Below, piece by piece: positions 12,257-23,064 of a stretch of 64,000 bases of DNA. Source of the DNA: Ctenosaura bakeri (lineage: Eukaryota; Chordata; Lepidosauria; Squamata; Iguanidae); assembly GCA_948474755.1 (NCBI GenBank), contig CAOLHI010001023.1, positions 186,001-250,000 on the forward strand, given 5' to 3'. The translations under genes and the position numbers were made by a program. The notes under the pieces were generated by a model. It was not told the origin of the DNA. It saw only the letters and a list, made by a program, of their open reading frames with translations, and did not search any database. Numbering within the stretch: the stretch's first letter is position 1; every line of letters begins with the position of its first letter.

Positions 12257-12941
12257 AACAAAGTGAAGGCATTGCCCCCCAAGTAAGAAATCTGCCGTCC
12301 CAATGAAATTTTCCTTCAGTTTCCAAATTTCTAGGATCGTAGAGAGCGAGACTTTGGACATGGTTCACACCTATAATGCTTGTATTTGTTGTCCCTTGGG
12401 AACTTGGCCTGGCCCTGTTCTTTGCTTTCTCAAACTGTATTTCTAAGGCCCTTTTCGTACATTACCTTTTTGCGCTGCTGGGTTGGGGTTTTAGCGCAAG
12501 AAGGCTTAGCAGGAACGCTCTCACAAGCCTCCTGCTTTGGCTCCGCAGCTCCTTCCTCATTGTGCGAGCGCTCCACCTCTTCCATTCGCAGTGCAACCTG
12601 GGACCTCGCAAGCTGCACTGAGGAGAGGACGCGCGACCAGCCCATCTCCCTAGTCACTGCACACCAGGTAAGTGCATGCTGGGCCTGGGAGCATTGCGGA
12701 ACCATTTTTGGCTTTGAGCTGAAAATGACAAGATGCGTGCGCGGTCTGCGTCAGGCCCTTGAGCATTGCGTAAATGTGAGTGCGTCATGCAGACCGTTCC
12801 TCACATTTACGCGATGCTCAAGGAGCCTTTTTGCTTCAAAAACGCCGCGTGAAAAGGGCCTCAATCTTCAACTGAAGATTGAAGTTACTGCAAAGCTAGA
12901 AACTTGAGGACTGAAGGAAAATTTCATGGGGAGGGCATTTG
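12257..12941. mobile_element. Old inverted-repeat element, copy 1, split by a later MITE
   Basis: The ends are inverted relatives of each other: 'tctgcc..cccaatgaaattttcc' on the left and 'ggaaaatttcatgggg.gagggca' on the right, with matching 'aaatttctag' / 'ctagaaact' just inside. The same layout recurs at 54,597-54,868 without the insertion. The CpG-rich element 12,447-12,860 sits in its middle. Removing it leaves about 270 bp, like copy 2. Class unknown; a MITE is most likely. Confidence 0.65.
12447..12860 (+). mobile_element. CpG-rich 3-bp-TSD MITE, family I (copy A)
   Basis: The 414-bp copy has termini GGCCCTTTTCGTAC and ...GTGAAAAGGGCC. Flanks are TAA and TCA, an imperfect 3-bp duplication. 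In order it has: a GC-rich 5' part; an acceptor-like site ending at 12,591; a donor-like CAGGTAAGT with the cut after 12,667 (76-nt cassette); a hairpin around 12,702-12,727; and a second hairpin with arms AAATGTGAG/CTCACATTT near 12,773-12,809. Open frames of 81-175 codons across it are accidental. The ends and the 3-bp TSD suggest PIF/Harbinger, by inference. Confidence 0.85.
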
Positions 12942-13553
12942 TCCTAGGCCATTTCAACATGACGTCACTGTATTACCATAGAAATGGGTTGTTTTCAGGT
13001 CAGGAGCTGTGCTACCACACAACAACCATCACCATCCAGCTGCTATCCCATCTCCAAGCATTGCAAAACTGTTGTATTCTATTACCAGAAAAAATACATT
13101 AAATGCCTCCTTTAGCACTTCAATCCTGTCAATCGGCTCACTGCAAAACCGTAATGGTGCTTGATAATGTTTCCTGTTGTCGCGGATCCAGCAGTGGGTG
13201 GGCTGTGGGTGTGCCCAGCTTGTTCCTCCTTCAGTGACTCCCATGGTGTGGTAACTTCGAAAGCTATAACCTTTCTGTGTTTCTTTTAAAGTTCCCCTGT
13301 GAGTTTAAACTTTTCTTAAGCACAGTTTTAGGCATTATAGTGTGAAAATGCAATAGTACTGCTTCCAAAGAAAAACAAAACAGCCCCCCTGACCAATCAG
13401 GGGCAGTAGGGAAGGGTGAAGGTTGGGACAGGGAGTGACCAAGGATGCTGTAGTGCAGAAGGAACAGTGGTGGCAATACCGCTACTCATCAGCTGAAGGA
13501 AGGAGTATGCAGAAAACAGCATTTCTAATTTGCTACCATTTCATGAGTGACAA
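12942..13553. other. Unassigned unique sequence
   Basis: No gene or known repeat is recognised; short open frames only. Confidence 0.4.
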
Positions 13554-13733
13554 TGTCATTTCTGCACTACACTCTTATAGCGCGATTATTCCACTTTCAA
13601 CATCCTATGGAATCCTTGGGTTTGCAGTTTCGGGAGGGGCCAATTGGCCCCTCCCGAAACTGCAAAACCCAGGATTCCATAGGATGTTGAAAGTGGAATA
13701 ATCGCGCTATAAGAGTGTAGTGCAGAAATGGCC
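13554..13733. mobile_element. Palindromic MITE, family II (copy b), near-perfect hairpin
   Basis: This 180-bp stretch is almost its own reverse complement, centred on GGGGCCAATTGGCCCC at about 13,644. Both arms carry 'ttccactttcaacatcctat' and complement with very few mismatches, so the same peptide is read from both strands. A transcript from either strand would fold into one hairpin of about 85 bp. The left terminus has decayed (TGTCATTTCTGC instead of GGCCATTTCTGC). Confidence 0.9.
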
Positions 13734-14970
13734 TTGGATTGTAACGGTATTATGCTAGTAGCATCTAGTGGGGAAGTGGCCTTAAGTTGGCAGGGGATCC
13801 TCTCAGTAACCACACCTCTGTGAATGCTATAAATAGCACTTTGGTACCGCAGCTTTTAAGTGCCATAGTGACCATGTGTTCATGTTTATTTAATGCATAC
13901 ATTACTGTCCAAAGACATTTTGCTGCCTATCTGCAAAATGGTGCTTCCTCTCTTTGCAAGAGCCAAACTTTGAAAGTGCCTTGCTTTATTAATGTTCAGA
14001 TACTAATTCCTAGTTTCATCTGTCATGTACTGTCTTATGTTCATGATATTAGCTGGAGGAGTGGCATCATCCTGGAGTCCCACTCTTTAATGTTTGCATC
14101 ATCAATGAAAAAAAATAGTGTCCTCATACAGAAAACACCCTATTGAGGAAAACGAGAACAAATATGAGTTCCACAGTACTTTGGGACTTCATTTGGGAAA
14201 ATTCATTTTAACAAGAATACAAATAGGCCTAAATACTTTTTTGAATCCCAGTCTGAGTAAAGCCACATAGTCAATTGGATTAAGGCAACTGCTGCCTCAC
14301 AATTATATAACTGCTTCAATAGGTTTACTCTAGTTGGAACTCACCAATAAGATCCTAGCCACAGAAAAACAGTATATTTTGAAGATAAAATACACTGATT
14401 CCTTGGACAAAAATATTTCTGGAACATATTCGGGACCCAAATGGCAAGCTTCCTGCACAAGAATCTGTACCTACTCAGTTTGTGCAGATTCACACACATC
14501 GCATATATTTTGCAGAAATGATAAAAATTCCTGTGGCTTTTCTGTGCAGAAAACATACTTCTGGGGGTCACAGGCATCACTGTATCATGTGCAAAATACA
14601 TGATATCCTGCATAGAAATATTACTTTTGTGTGTGCAGAAGACATATTTTCTGCTCACCATTATGATTTCTGTGCAGAAAAACCTACGTATATTTTTTTG
14701 CAAATTCATTTTTCTAACTGGAGTTCCATGGTACAATCTGTGCTCCAAATTGAGCAGATACCCCCATATTCTTACAGAGTAGAGAGAAAAATGGTACAAA
14801 CTATTCATTTTTGCATGTGGGAATGAAATCAGGGCAGATTTATATCCCTATTTTCAGTTTGGATATCTCTGAATCTGTCTGAGCAACTGATTTAGACTGG
14901 TAATTCTCTCCCTAGAAAATGTTTAGATAATTGCTTTGTTTCTTAAAGAGTTTTGAGGGATTACTCCCTG
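13734..14970. other. Unique sequence with spaced TTTCTGTGCAGAAAA motifs
   Basis: From 14,480 to 14,700 small near-palindromes of the type TTTCTGTGCAGAAAA recur every 50-100 bp, so both strands are open there (114 and 155 codons). The translations share nothing with known proteins. It may be part of an old repeat. Confidence 0.35.
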
Positions 14971-15178
14971 TTGTTGTTGTTGTTGTTTGGTAGTGTGCCT
15001 TCAAGTTGTTTCAACTTGTGGCAACCCTGTGGTGAACTAATCACAGGGTTTTCTGGGGCTAAGAGTATGTGACACACCCAAGGTCACCCAGTGGGTTTCC
15101 ACGGCCAAGTGGGGAATTGAACCCTGGTCTCCAGAGTTGTAGCCCAATGCTCAAGCCACTACAACACTCCCTACCCTG
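14971..15178 (-). mobile_element. tRNA-derived SINE (full length)
   Basis: On the minus strand the order is: tRNA-like head with A and B box relics ('agtggcttgagca', 'ggttcaattcc'), central 'ggtgaccttgg' block, the 3' body 'caacttgaaggcac' and an ACAACAACA tail (TTGTTGTTG on the plus strand). This is the common squamate tRNA SINE. Pol III transcription would start at the right side. Confidence 0.85.
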
Positions 15179-16514
15179 TGCAATTTCTCTGATCGCTTGG
15201 GTAAGAATTTCAAGCCAAGAGGCCATGGGTGTAAATTCTCTGCTCAAGGGTGTGTTAATCTTGCTCTGGGCTGACATCTTTGTTTACACAAGGCAATAGT
15301 AAGGTCTAACAGGATTGGCCAGTGTTTCTTGTGGATACAGTGTGCTCAGAAACCTCTGTAATCTATGGGAGAATGAGAAAAGACAGGTTGCTTCTCTGCT
15401 TCATAAAGAAATTAATGAGGAAAGTCAGTTTGTTTGAAAGTCAGAAAGTTTGAAAATGACTAGCTTATTATCCCCTCATTATGTATTTTGCTCTGAATGC
15501 CTTTGAGGAACTGTGATCCTTGGTGATGTTTTCTGCCTTCTTGTCCTCTTTCATGATGTCCTGTGTCAGATAGCCAACCACCTGGGACCTTCCATAAAGT
15601 CCTAGGCAGATGCTGAAAAGATTATTGGCTATCTGCCTAGAAGTTGTTGCATTTAGTTTTGTGTGTTTGCTTCTCCCAGAATGGTCTTCAGCAAGCAAAA
15701 CAAAACATCTTTAGGAACTATTGGTTGACTCCATTAATTGTGTATTTTAATGTGATCCAAAGAAATGAAGGTACTGTCATCCTCTGAGATGCATATTCAA
15801 ACTCTGAATTATTGGGGAGATGCTAGGCTATTGCTTTTGAGCTGCCTGCAAATACTGCAGCTCTCTGGCACATGACTCTCCCCCTCCCTTTTCAATGAAA
15901 GGACAAAAATTAATCTAGGTCTCTCTGCAGCTGGACTTGTTTAGACAGCGTGATTGCCTTCTAGATACCAGACATCTTCCACACCGGCAGCGATACTCTT
16001 TCTACAAGCTCATTACCTGAAGTCAGAAGAAATCATCACAACAGTTCTGTCCATTATGTCTGCAGCTGTAAACTTCACTTTATGGTGTTTTGAGGAGAAA
16101 AGAGATTATGGAGAATCACAGACAATCTGCCTTTCCCGGTGATTAGAAAGGAGTTGGACACAAGTCTTTGAACCATTTTGAATTTTTAGCAGGCTGCTTA
16201 TGTGATGTGGCTTCTTAATTAATTGTCTCTCTATGAAGGGCAAGGAAGGCTGTTGCTCAGGGAATATCAGCCCAAGCTCACACAGGCCACAGCAATTATA
16301 TGAAAAATGATGTCTGTGGCAAGTTCTTGACTCTTAGCTATCACATGCGAGCATCTTTACATTTGTCTTTTCAGGTCTCTCTCCATGCTCCTTATCACTG
16401 AAACAAAGATATGGATTGTCTTCACGTGATGGAGTGGAGAACTCCATGGCTGTTATTATTTTCAAGGGTTTGTGGTCAGAGTAGTGTGGGGGCTTTCACT
16501 AAGAGCTTGGAAGT
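15179..16514. other. Unique sequence, with a candidate regulatory block at 15,860-16,140
   Basis: There is no gene. The 15,860-16,140 block is unique, contains TTAATC and several intact CpGs ('cagcgtgattgcc', 'accggcagcgatac'), and reads like non-coding regulatory DNA. That is weak evidence. Confidence 0.25.
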
Positions 16515-16640
16515 ATTTATTATTTATTTATTTATTATACTTATACTCTGCCCTTCAACTGCAAAGATTACCAGTGCATTTTGCAATTAGTTTAAAACAT
16601 GGTGTGTAAAGAAAAGGGGATTGTGGGGGTAGGAATTAAG

Positions 16641-16900
16641 TCTAGCAGTTTCTAGCTGCTCTTCTTCCCCATTCAGAGACCACAGCAATGGCAGCTGGAA
16701 CATGTGGGGAGGGGCTCTCACTGGCTGCTGGTCCATAGGCACAATGGAGCTGTTTCTGGCTGCTCTTCTTTCCCTCAGAATCCATAGCAGTGGCTGTTGG
16801 AACATGGGTGGAGAAGCCCTCACCAGATGGTGGAGCCAGGCATAATGGAGCCACTCTTCTCTTCCTCAGAAGCCACAGTAGTGGCAGCTGGAATGGAAGG
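16641..16900. repeat. Degenerate ~100-bp tandem repeat, 2.5 units
   Basis: Units begin near 16,650, 16,755 and 16,850. Each has 'gctgctcttctt', 'cagtggcagctggaacatg' and 'ggagcc' blocks. Spacing is about 104 then 91 bp. A short (TTTA)n tract at 16,515-16,541 lies just upstream and looks like a LINE tail. Confidence 0.65.
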
Positions 16901-17039
16901 AGGTGCTAAAGTAAATCTTTACAAATAGATATTCCTTTTTCATACGATATATTAATATAACAAGAATATAACTAAGTTACATGAAGACTAAGACTTAATG
17001 GGTGGATGACTTTACTCCTTTTATGGGCATAACTACAAC

Positions 17040-17565
17040 CTTTAAAAGTTACTTTTATTGGATGGCTGTCTTTCAAGTGTGATTTAGTTGTATATTCCTG
17101 CATGGCAAGAATGCTCTTATGGTCCCTTCTAGCTTTATGGCCCTTTTTGCACAGCATTTGCCATGTGAAAGGGCACCTGGAGTGTCGTGCGATTGTGAGG
17201 AGTGATCTGCATGATGACTCACAATTGTGCGATGCTCCAGGATAGGGCAGGCGCCGCTTGTGCACTTTTTCATTTTCGGCTTCCAGCAGAAAATGGTGCG
17301 CAATCATGCATTGCTCCAGGGCCCCACGTGCACTTGCCATTTGTGCGGAGCCTCCAGAGCTGTGGTGGTTGCGCTTCCTGCCCCAGTGGAAGAAAGAGGC
17401 AGGGCTCTCACACTACCTGCTCAGGAGCAGGCAGCTTGTGTGGAGCTGAAGCAGTGGGGACATGAGAGCCTCTCCCTGGAGGCTGCTTGCGCAATCCCTG
17501 CACCCCAGCTCCATGAAAAGGTGCGTTGCAGAAAGGGCCTATGATTCTTTGATTTTTATGACTTA
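17040..17565 (+). mobile_element. CR1-type LINE 3' end, split by MITE B
   Basis: Before the MITE: 'tagttgtatattcctgcatgg', then 'tggtcccttctagcttta'. After it: 'tatgattctttgattttt'. Joined across the insertion, the halves give the usual CR1 terminus (cttctagctttatgattctttgat, read in pieces). The MITE went into the terminal ATTCT repeat and duplicated TAT. Confidence 0.7.
17139..17539 (-). mobile_element. CpG-rich 3-bp-TSD MITE, family I (copy B)
   Basis: The 401-bp copy has ends GGCCCTTTTTGCAC and ...GCAGAAAGGGCC and an exact TAT duplication (17,136-17,138 and 17,540-17,542). It is in reverse orientation to copies A, C-F. Its hairpins lie near 17,183-17,226 and 17,271-17,296. The donor-like site on the minus strand has decayed to GCAAGT and the acceptor-like site is mutated. 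Confidence 0.9.
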
Positions 17566-18576
17566 GCTTTGTGATGATGTACCCTCCAATTGTCCCTATT
17601 TGGCAGAAACAGTCTTGAATAATCCTCTGCTATCCCACTTTTTCAGCTGCCTTTAAAACATTCCAGTTTCTCTCTTTTTCCACTTTCTTCCTTCATCTGC
17701 AGTGTCCTGTTTGAGACCAATGAATGCCAAGGTCAACACCCAACTAAAGTTAATGAGAACTAGCAGGGGAAAAACAGGGTAGTCGAAAAAGTACACAAGG
17801 TTACAAGCAGAAACATGGTCCAGCCAGTCCAAGGTTCAAAGATTAGAAGCAATCCAGAGCAGAGTCTGAAGCTAAGAGGGGAGTTGCCAGAAGGAGTAGT
17901 ATAAAGCAGAAATTCATAACCTATGGCCCACAGATCCCTGGAGGTCTGCAAAGTCCTATGAAGGCTAGAAGCAAGGCTATAAGCTGTTACAGCTAAAATA
18001 GAAAGAAACAATGGTGAGAAAAAGGAAGACAGACAGATGGTCATATATTGATCTCCAGGAGCAGGAGTCTTTTGCCAGTGATAGACATCATCTGAAATTA
18101 TTTCATTACAACATCTGAAACCATTCAAAAGTTATGAAAATAACTGTTTAATAGTAAAAAAAATGTACTCAGCACTTGCTACTTCTGCACACGGTGAGAA
18201 TATGGAAGTGAATGACACTGAGTGGCTGAGAGAAAGCATGTTACTTTTCCTCATACAGCTAGAAGCCACCTTCATAGCTGCACCAAACTCTAGTGTTGTC
18301 CATGTTGTGCCACCACATTCACAGAATAGCTATTGCTTCACAGAATTTTGTAGCTGTGTTGGGAATGTTCTGGAAGAAATTCATGTATAAAAGAAGACTG
18401 TGTTCATGGGAAGAGAGAGGTGGAGTCAGTCAATGTGAGTGAGTGTTCAGAAAGACTTTGGAATTATAACTGTGGATTATTGAAAATGATCATGTTTCTT
18501 CTTTGATGTCTGTGAACAATTTTTTTTATGTTATCCTGGTGAATTTCATAACTATACATTTTGACTGAGTGTCAGG
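17566..18576. other. Unassigned unique sequence
   Basis: No repeat or gene is identified. A 122-codon minus frame (17,760-18,128) has no recognisable domain and no initiation or splice context. Confidence 0.35.
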
Positions 18577-19319
18577 ATGGATCGCTGGCTGAATTTGAAA
18601 TGTCAAAGTACTGATGATGTTGATGAAGGTACATGCTGTTCAAAACAAACAGTCATCTTATGTCATCTTATGTCATGTTCCGTCATCTTAAAAAGTGCTG
18701 AGGTTATAGTAAGGAATATCTGTCAATTGGATTCATGTATACAGGCCCAGAAAACAAGCAACTGCCACTGTGTGAATTATGTTACAACGTATTGTATGAT
18801 GAAGCTGTGAAACTGTCAAAATTACAAATCTCAATATTGAATATAAAGAACATTCTAGAAAGAGCATCAGTTTTTTCAAAAGTAAAAAGCAGGAGCATCT
18901 GTTGTAACAATTACAATGCAGGGAAGCCTTCATTTGAAGTTTCTCGACCAATAGCAAAACTGGAAAACCAGTTGAACCACGAAAAATCATGTTTTCTGCA
19001 TTGATCAGTGGGAAAGCTGCCAGGGACCTTTTCTTAATATCTTTGTCAAATGACTCAGTTAAAAAGTGAATCAATTGATTTGTCAGACAATATCAAGGAA
19101 CAGTTATTGGAAAGAATTCACATGTCCTCCTATTTTAGTCTGCAAGTAGATGAAAGCACAGACATAGCAAACAAAGCAATCTTATTGTGCTACATTAGAT
19201 ATGAGCAGGAGAGAAATATTTTTGAAGACTTCCTGTTCATGTGCTCATTGATACAAACTACAGTTGAAGAAATATTTAACAGCTTAAATGATTTTATAAC
19301 ATCTCATGACATGGATTAG
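18577..19319 (+). pseudogene. hAT (ZBED/Buster-like) transposase fragment
   Basis: Three frames join into the N-terminal half of a hAT transposase of the type domesticated as ZBED5/FAM200. MDRWL start at 18,577. BED zinc-finger relic 'PLCELCYNVLYDEAVKLSKL' from about 18,765, with two cysteines but the histidine part lost. Then 'FEVSRPIAKLE', and from 19,050 'SLQVDESTDIANKAILL' and 'EEIFNSLNDFI', the start of the RNase-H-like catalytic region including its first acidic DES motif. At least two frameshifts and one stop separate the parts, and the catalytic middle and C-terminal dimerisation region are absent after 19,319. No terminal repeats were found. Confidence 0.8.
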
Positions 19320-19733
19320 GTCCTGTTTATTATGGACAGAAAGGGAAGCCCTCTGCTTGAAGCAGTGCTGGGTGGTGGTTCCTGTCAAGCAGGAAAAGAT
19401 GGGATGCTGCCATTTTGCCATTGTCTCAGTGGAAGCTGGACGAGGACATTTCTGAGATCCATGAGAGCTTTACAAAAAAAGTAAACCTCCATGTTATCTA
19501 GAAATGTGCCCCAGAAACTCTAGACAAGGAGTGGGCTTCCACTCCTGGACCTGCATCAATCATCCAGATGGTTGAGCCTCTGCCATCAGATTCAGTATCA
19601 ACAGAGTTCCGGTACAACCCAGAGCAACTGCAGGAGGAATGATAATAAAACTGAGAGTAGCTCATGGCAATGGCCTCACTTGCCACTTCTATTTCCTGTG
19701 CTAATTGCAGGATCTGATACAGCAGCAGGAAGG

Positions 19734-19734
<1 letters not shown>
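19320..19734. other. Unassigned sequence downstream of the hAT fragment
   Basis: I cannot read further transposase sequence here in any frame; the element seems to be truncated at or near 19,320. Confidence 0.35.

Positions 19735-19772
<38 letters not shown>
19735..19772. repeat. (AC)n microsatellite
   Basis: About 19 AC units followed by four GA units. Confidence 0.95.
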
Positions 19773-19778
<6 letters not shown>

Positions 19779-20213
19779 AGAGCATTCAAACCTGAAATAT
19801 ACAACCAAGGTACTATGTGGTTTGGCCCTCAGTACCAATTGCTGGGGAGAAACAATGGGAAAAAGTGTGTACCTCCTTGTTCTGCCTGGAGGATTCCCAG
19901 ATGCATCTATTTAACCACAGGATGTTGGATTTGATGGAACTCTGGACTGGAGTAGAGATGTAGAGTTTTACCTATATACAGCACCTGAAATTTCTTCCAT
20001 TTGTAACAGTACAGGAATTTCTTGTGAAATTCAGTCTTCTCTATCTAATAAAGGATCAGTTAACTTCGCATAGGACAGGGATAGCTAGATCTCAAGGGAA
20101 GTTACTTTTCTATTGCTAATGGAGTTAGCATTTTATTGTCTTTTTTTGCTCTTTGTTCCCAGTGCTCAAAAGGCCTCTGCCTGCAAGTGGCCTCTGCCTG
20201 CATTGAAATCCTA

Positions 20214-20633
20214 GGCACTTTCTGCACCTTACCTTTTTTTGGCACTGGGGTGCGGGGATCACGCGAGCAGCCTCTGGTGAGAGGCTCTCGCATCCCTGCT
20301 GCTTCAGCTCTGCCTGAGCTGCCTGCTCGTGTGAGAGCCCCTCCTCTTCCTTCTGTGGTGCAGCCTGGCAGTTACCCAGGCTACGCTGGGGCAGGAAGCG
20401 TAACTGGCATGGTTCCGAAGGCTCCACATGCCAGGTAAGTGCACGTGGGGCCTGGGCACAATGTGCGATTGCGTGCCATTTTCAGCTTCCAGACAAAAAT
20501 GAAAAGATGTGTGATCGGCACTGCCAGCCCCTGGAGTGTTGCACGATTGTGAGTGCATCGTGCAGATTGCTCCTCACAATCGTACAATGCTCCAGGTGCC
20601 CTTTCACATGGCAAATGCCATGTGGAAAGGACC
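20214..20633 (+). mobile_element. CpG-rich 3-bp-TSD MITE, family I (copy C)
   Basis: The 420-bp copy begins GGCACTTTCTGCAC and ends GTGGAAAGGACC, both decayed at one base. Flanks CTA/CCT do not match exactly. The donor-like CAGGTAAGT is intact at 20,432-20,440; the acceptor-like site has decayed (TTCTGTGGTGCAG). The large stem has arms CGATTGTGAG/CTCACAATCG near 20,542-20,581. Confidence 0.85.
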
Positions 20634-22040
20634 CCTGAATACCATCTTAACTGAAAACATTTTAGACAGAAGGTAGGCCTGTGACTCTAACATCATCACC
20701 ATTTTAATCCTGTATGATTTTTAACATCTCTGCCTGATTAAGAAAGGAATGATGCTTTGAAAGCTTGCATTTTATAGTTCATGCTTTGAAATTGGCCCAA
20801 AAATGATATTGCTGCTTGTAGATTTTGTATTTTGTTGTATTTTGCTGCAAGGCCAACATGTCCAAGCCTGATTTTTATTTTTTTTAGCTATTTAGGCCTT
20901 TTCAATCATTGTTAACATACATTTTAATATTCTTTTGCATTTCTAGTGGAACTTTGAATGCTACTTTTAGGAAGAAAGAATATAACACACTAAAGCCATT
21001 GATAACTGATCAGTGATAAAATGATGCTCTGGGACCCAGAACATTATCCTATCTCTACTTGGTTATCAGTGGCTCCAGCTTGTCATTACATTCATCCACC
21101 ATAAAAACGACTTTTCAAACTGTGATTTTGGTTGGTCTAGCAGGATTCCTCTCATGTTCTTCTGATTGAAGCAGTGTTCTCAAGCCTCAGATACTTGACA
21201 AACACATAGGCCCTAAGCTGGTCCCAAGCAAGGATACTGGCTGGGGGATTCTGGGAGTTATAGTCCAGACACTTCCAAGTTCTGCTCACTTGTGCAATGC
21301 TCAAAACACCTTTACTCAGTTTACAAAGCTTGACTCCAGATGGCAGAGGTCATCATCAGTACCCAGCTATGTCCAGGCAAAGTGCCCTAAGGAACTGTAA
21401 GGCAAATCTGTCAGAAAAGCGAACAAAGAGCATGAAGAAGAGAAGATAATTTGATTGCCACCCTTTCAGAAACCCAAGTTATAAAACTGATTCTGCTCCT
21501 AGGCTGTCTGACTCAGAGCTGGTCTGATATACAAGAACAATGAATAGTGAACCTGTCTGTTTCTAAAATGTCACTTGGAAAGAACCGTTTCTCAGATATA
21601 TGAAACCTGGGCAGAGGTTAATAACTTGAAGAATTCTGTCCTGCCTTGTGCTTTGGGGAATCTATTAATTCTCAGAGCCAAAGGTTATAGTTTGAACACA
21701 TTAAAAAAAAGAGAGAGAGAAAGAGAGAGAGAGAGTATTTTAAAGAGCTGTCATAATTTTTCAGGTCCTGATATCAAAGTATTTGGATACAACTGCATCT
21801 TATGTCTAGGACAATAAAAATACACAATATTGCCAGGGAAATCCAATATATCTCTAGATGGATAACGTGGCCTTGTTTCTCTTTATTACAATTTTATTTT
21901 TAACTACACATAAGAGGTATAATAAAAAGTTAATGTGTCTCAAAATTAAAAACAGGAAAGCATCCTTACACAAGCTCCCCTGGCATATATTCTAAGCCAG
22001 GTTCTTCTCCTACCTCAGACACCATTCAACTTTTCCTTAT
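20634..22040. other. Unassigned unique sequence
   Basis: There is no gene. A (GA)n tract lies at 21,711-21,735. A 'gattctgggagttatagtcc' motif at 21,247-21,267 belongs to the ACTACAACTCCCAG repeat class described elsewhere. Confidence 0.4.
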
Positions 22041-22049
22041 TAACTCTTC

Positions 22050-22560
22050 CCTCTAGAGACTGTGGCTAGAACTGAAATTAGATTTGTCGGCTGCAAGAGG
22101 CAAGGCATAATAAATGCTGTGTTGGGCCTGTGACCTTTCAAGACCCACAAACAGAAAGCAATCTGCAAGCCACAGTGTTAGCCAATTTGCGATCGGGGAT
22201 CTACAGGAAAAGGCGATGGGTGGGAAGAAGGACTCTGCTACCAAGAATACTATAATTACATCTGAGCTGAAATGATTTACAGCATTTGCTTTCCAATTTG
22301 CTTTTATTGGAGTATGCATGTGAGGCAGGGGAAAGCTCCCTGCCTGATATGCTTTTGAGTGCTCCCTAACCACGATTATTGTGTAATAAGCAAACTACCG
22401 GATGTAAAATATGTTGAAGCCAATCTGGCATCTTTAGAAATACCACATAGGACAAGTCTTCTGAGACAGGAGCATTTTGCAGTTCATTGGGCACATGTTC
22501 AAATGTTTCCTCAAAGCCTCCCAGCCCATATTGAGAAGAATGAGAGGCTACAATTCTTTC
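22050..22560. other. Candidate conserved non-coding element
   Basis: This unique, mildly AT-rich sequence has CpGs kept in 'ttgcgatcgggga' and 'aaaaggcgatgg', and a run of octamer/homeodomain-like sites ('ccaatttgcttttattgg', 'gtatgcatg') near 22,290-22,320. It is bounded by a MITE on the right. Regulatory function is only inferred. Confidence 0.28.
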
Positions 22561-22647
22561 TCCAGGCACATGTGTCCAGACAGGTTTTTTTTTTTAAAAA
22601 ACAACAATCTGAGGAAATATTATTCCAACAGGTGATTCTCACTCTTA

Positions 22648-23062
22648 GGCCCTTTCCACAAGTCACATTTTCTTAGCACTGGGGTGTGGGAATTGTGCTA
22701 GCAGCCTCCAGCGAGAGGCTCTCGCATCCCCGTTGCTTCAGCTCTGCAGCTGCCAGCTACTCCTGCGAGAGCCCCGCCTCTTCCTTCCACAGTGCAGCCT
22801 GGGAGTTTCCTAGGCTGTGCTGGAGCAGAAAGTGAGAGTGCTGCGGCTCCGGAGCTCTGCATGCCCGGCAAGTGTGTGCAGGGCCCCAGAGTGATGCACA
22901 ATCGTGCACCATTTTTGGCTTAAAGCCAAAAATGAAAAAGTGTGTGAGCAGCACCTGCCAGACCGTGGAGTGTCTCGTGATTGTGAGTGTGTTGTGTGGA
23001 CTGCTCCTCACATTCGTGCGATGCTTGAGGGGCCCTTTCACATGGCAAATGTGAAAAGGGCC
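22648..23062 (+). mobile_element. CpG-rich 3-bp-TSD MITE, family I (copy D)
   Basis: The 415-bp copy has ends GGCCCTTTCCACA and ...GTGAAAAGGGCC, with an exact TTA duplication (22,645-22,647 and 23,063-23,065). The acceptor-like TTCCTTCCACAG ends at 22,792 and the donor-like site is GCAAGT (GC type) after 22,867, a 75-nt cassette. It has a perfect small hairpin, TTTTTGGCTTTAAGCCAAAA-like, near 22,911-22,932. Confidence 0.9.
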
Positions 23063-23064
23063 TT

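Noticed and set aside
13423..13813. Two opposing frames giving the same peptide end
   Set aside because: The sequence is a palindrome (MITE copy b), so both strands necessarily read the same peptide.
14341..14826. Opposing 155- and 114-codon frames
   Set aside because: They overlap on both strands in a stretch of repeated TTTCTGTGCAGAAAA motifs; no known domain.
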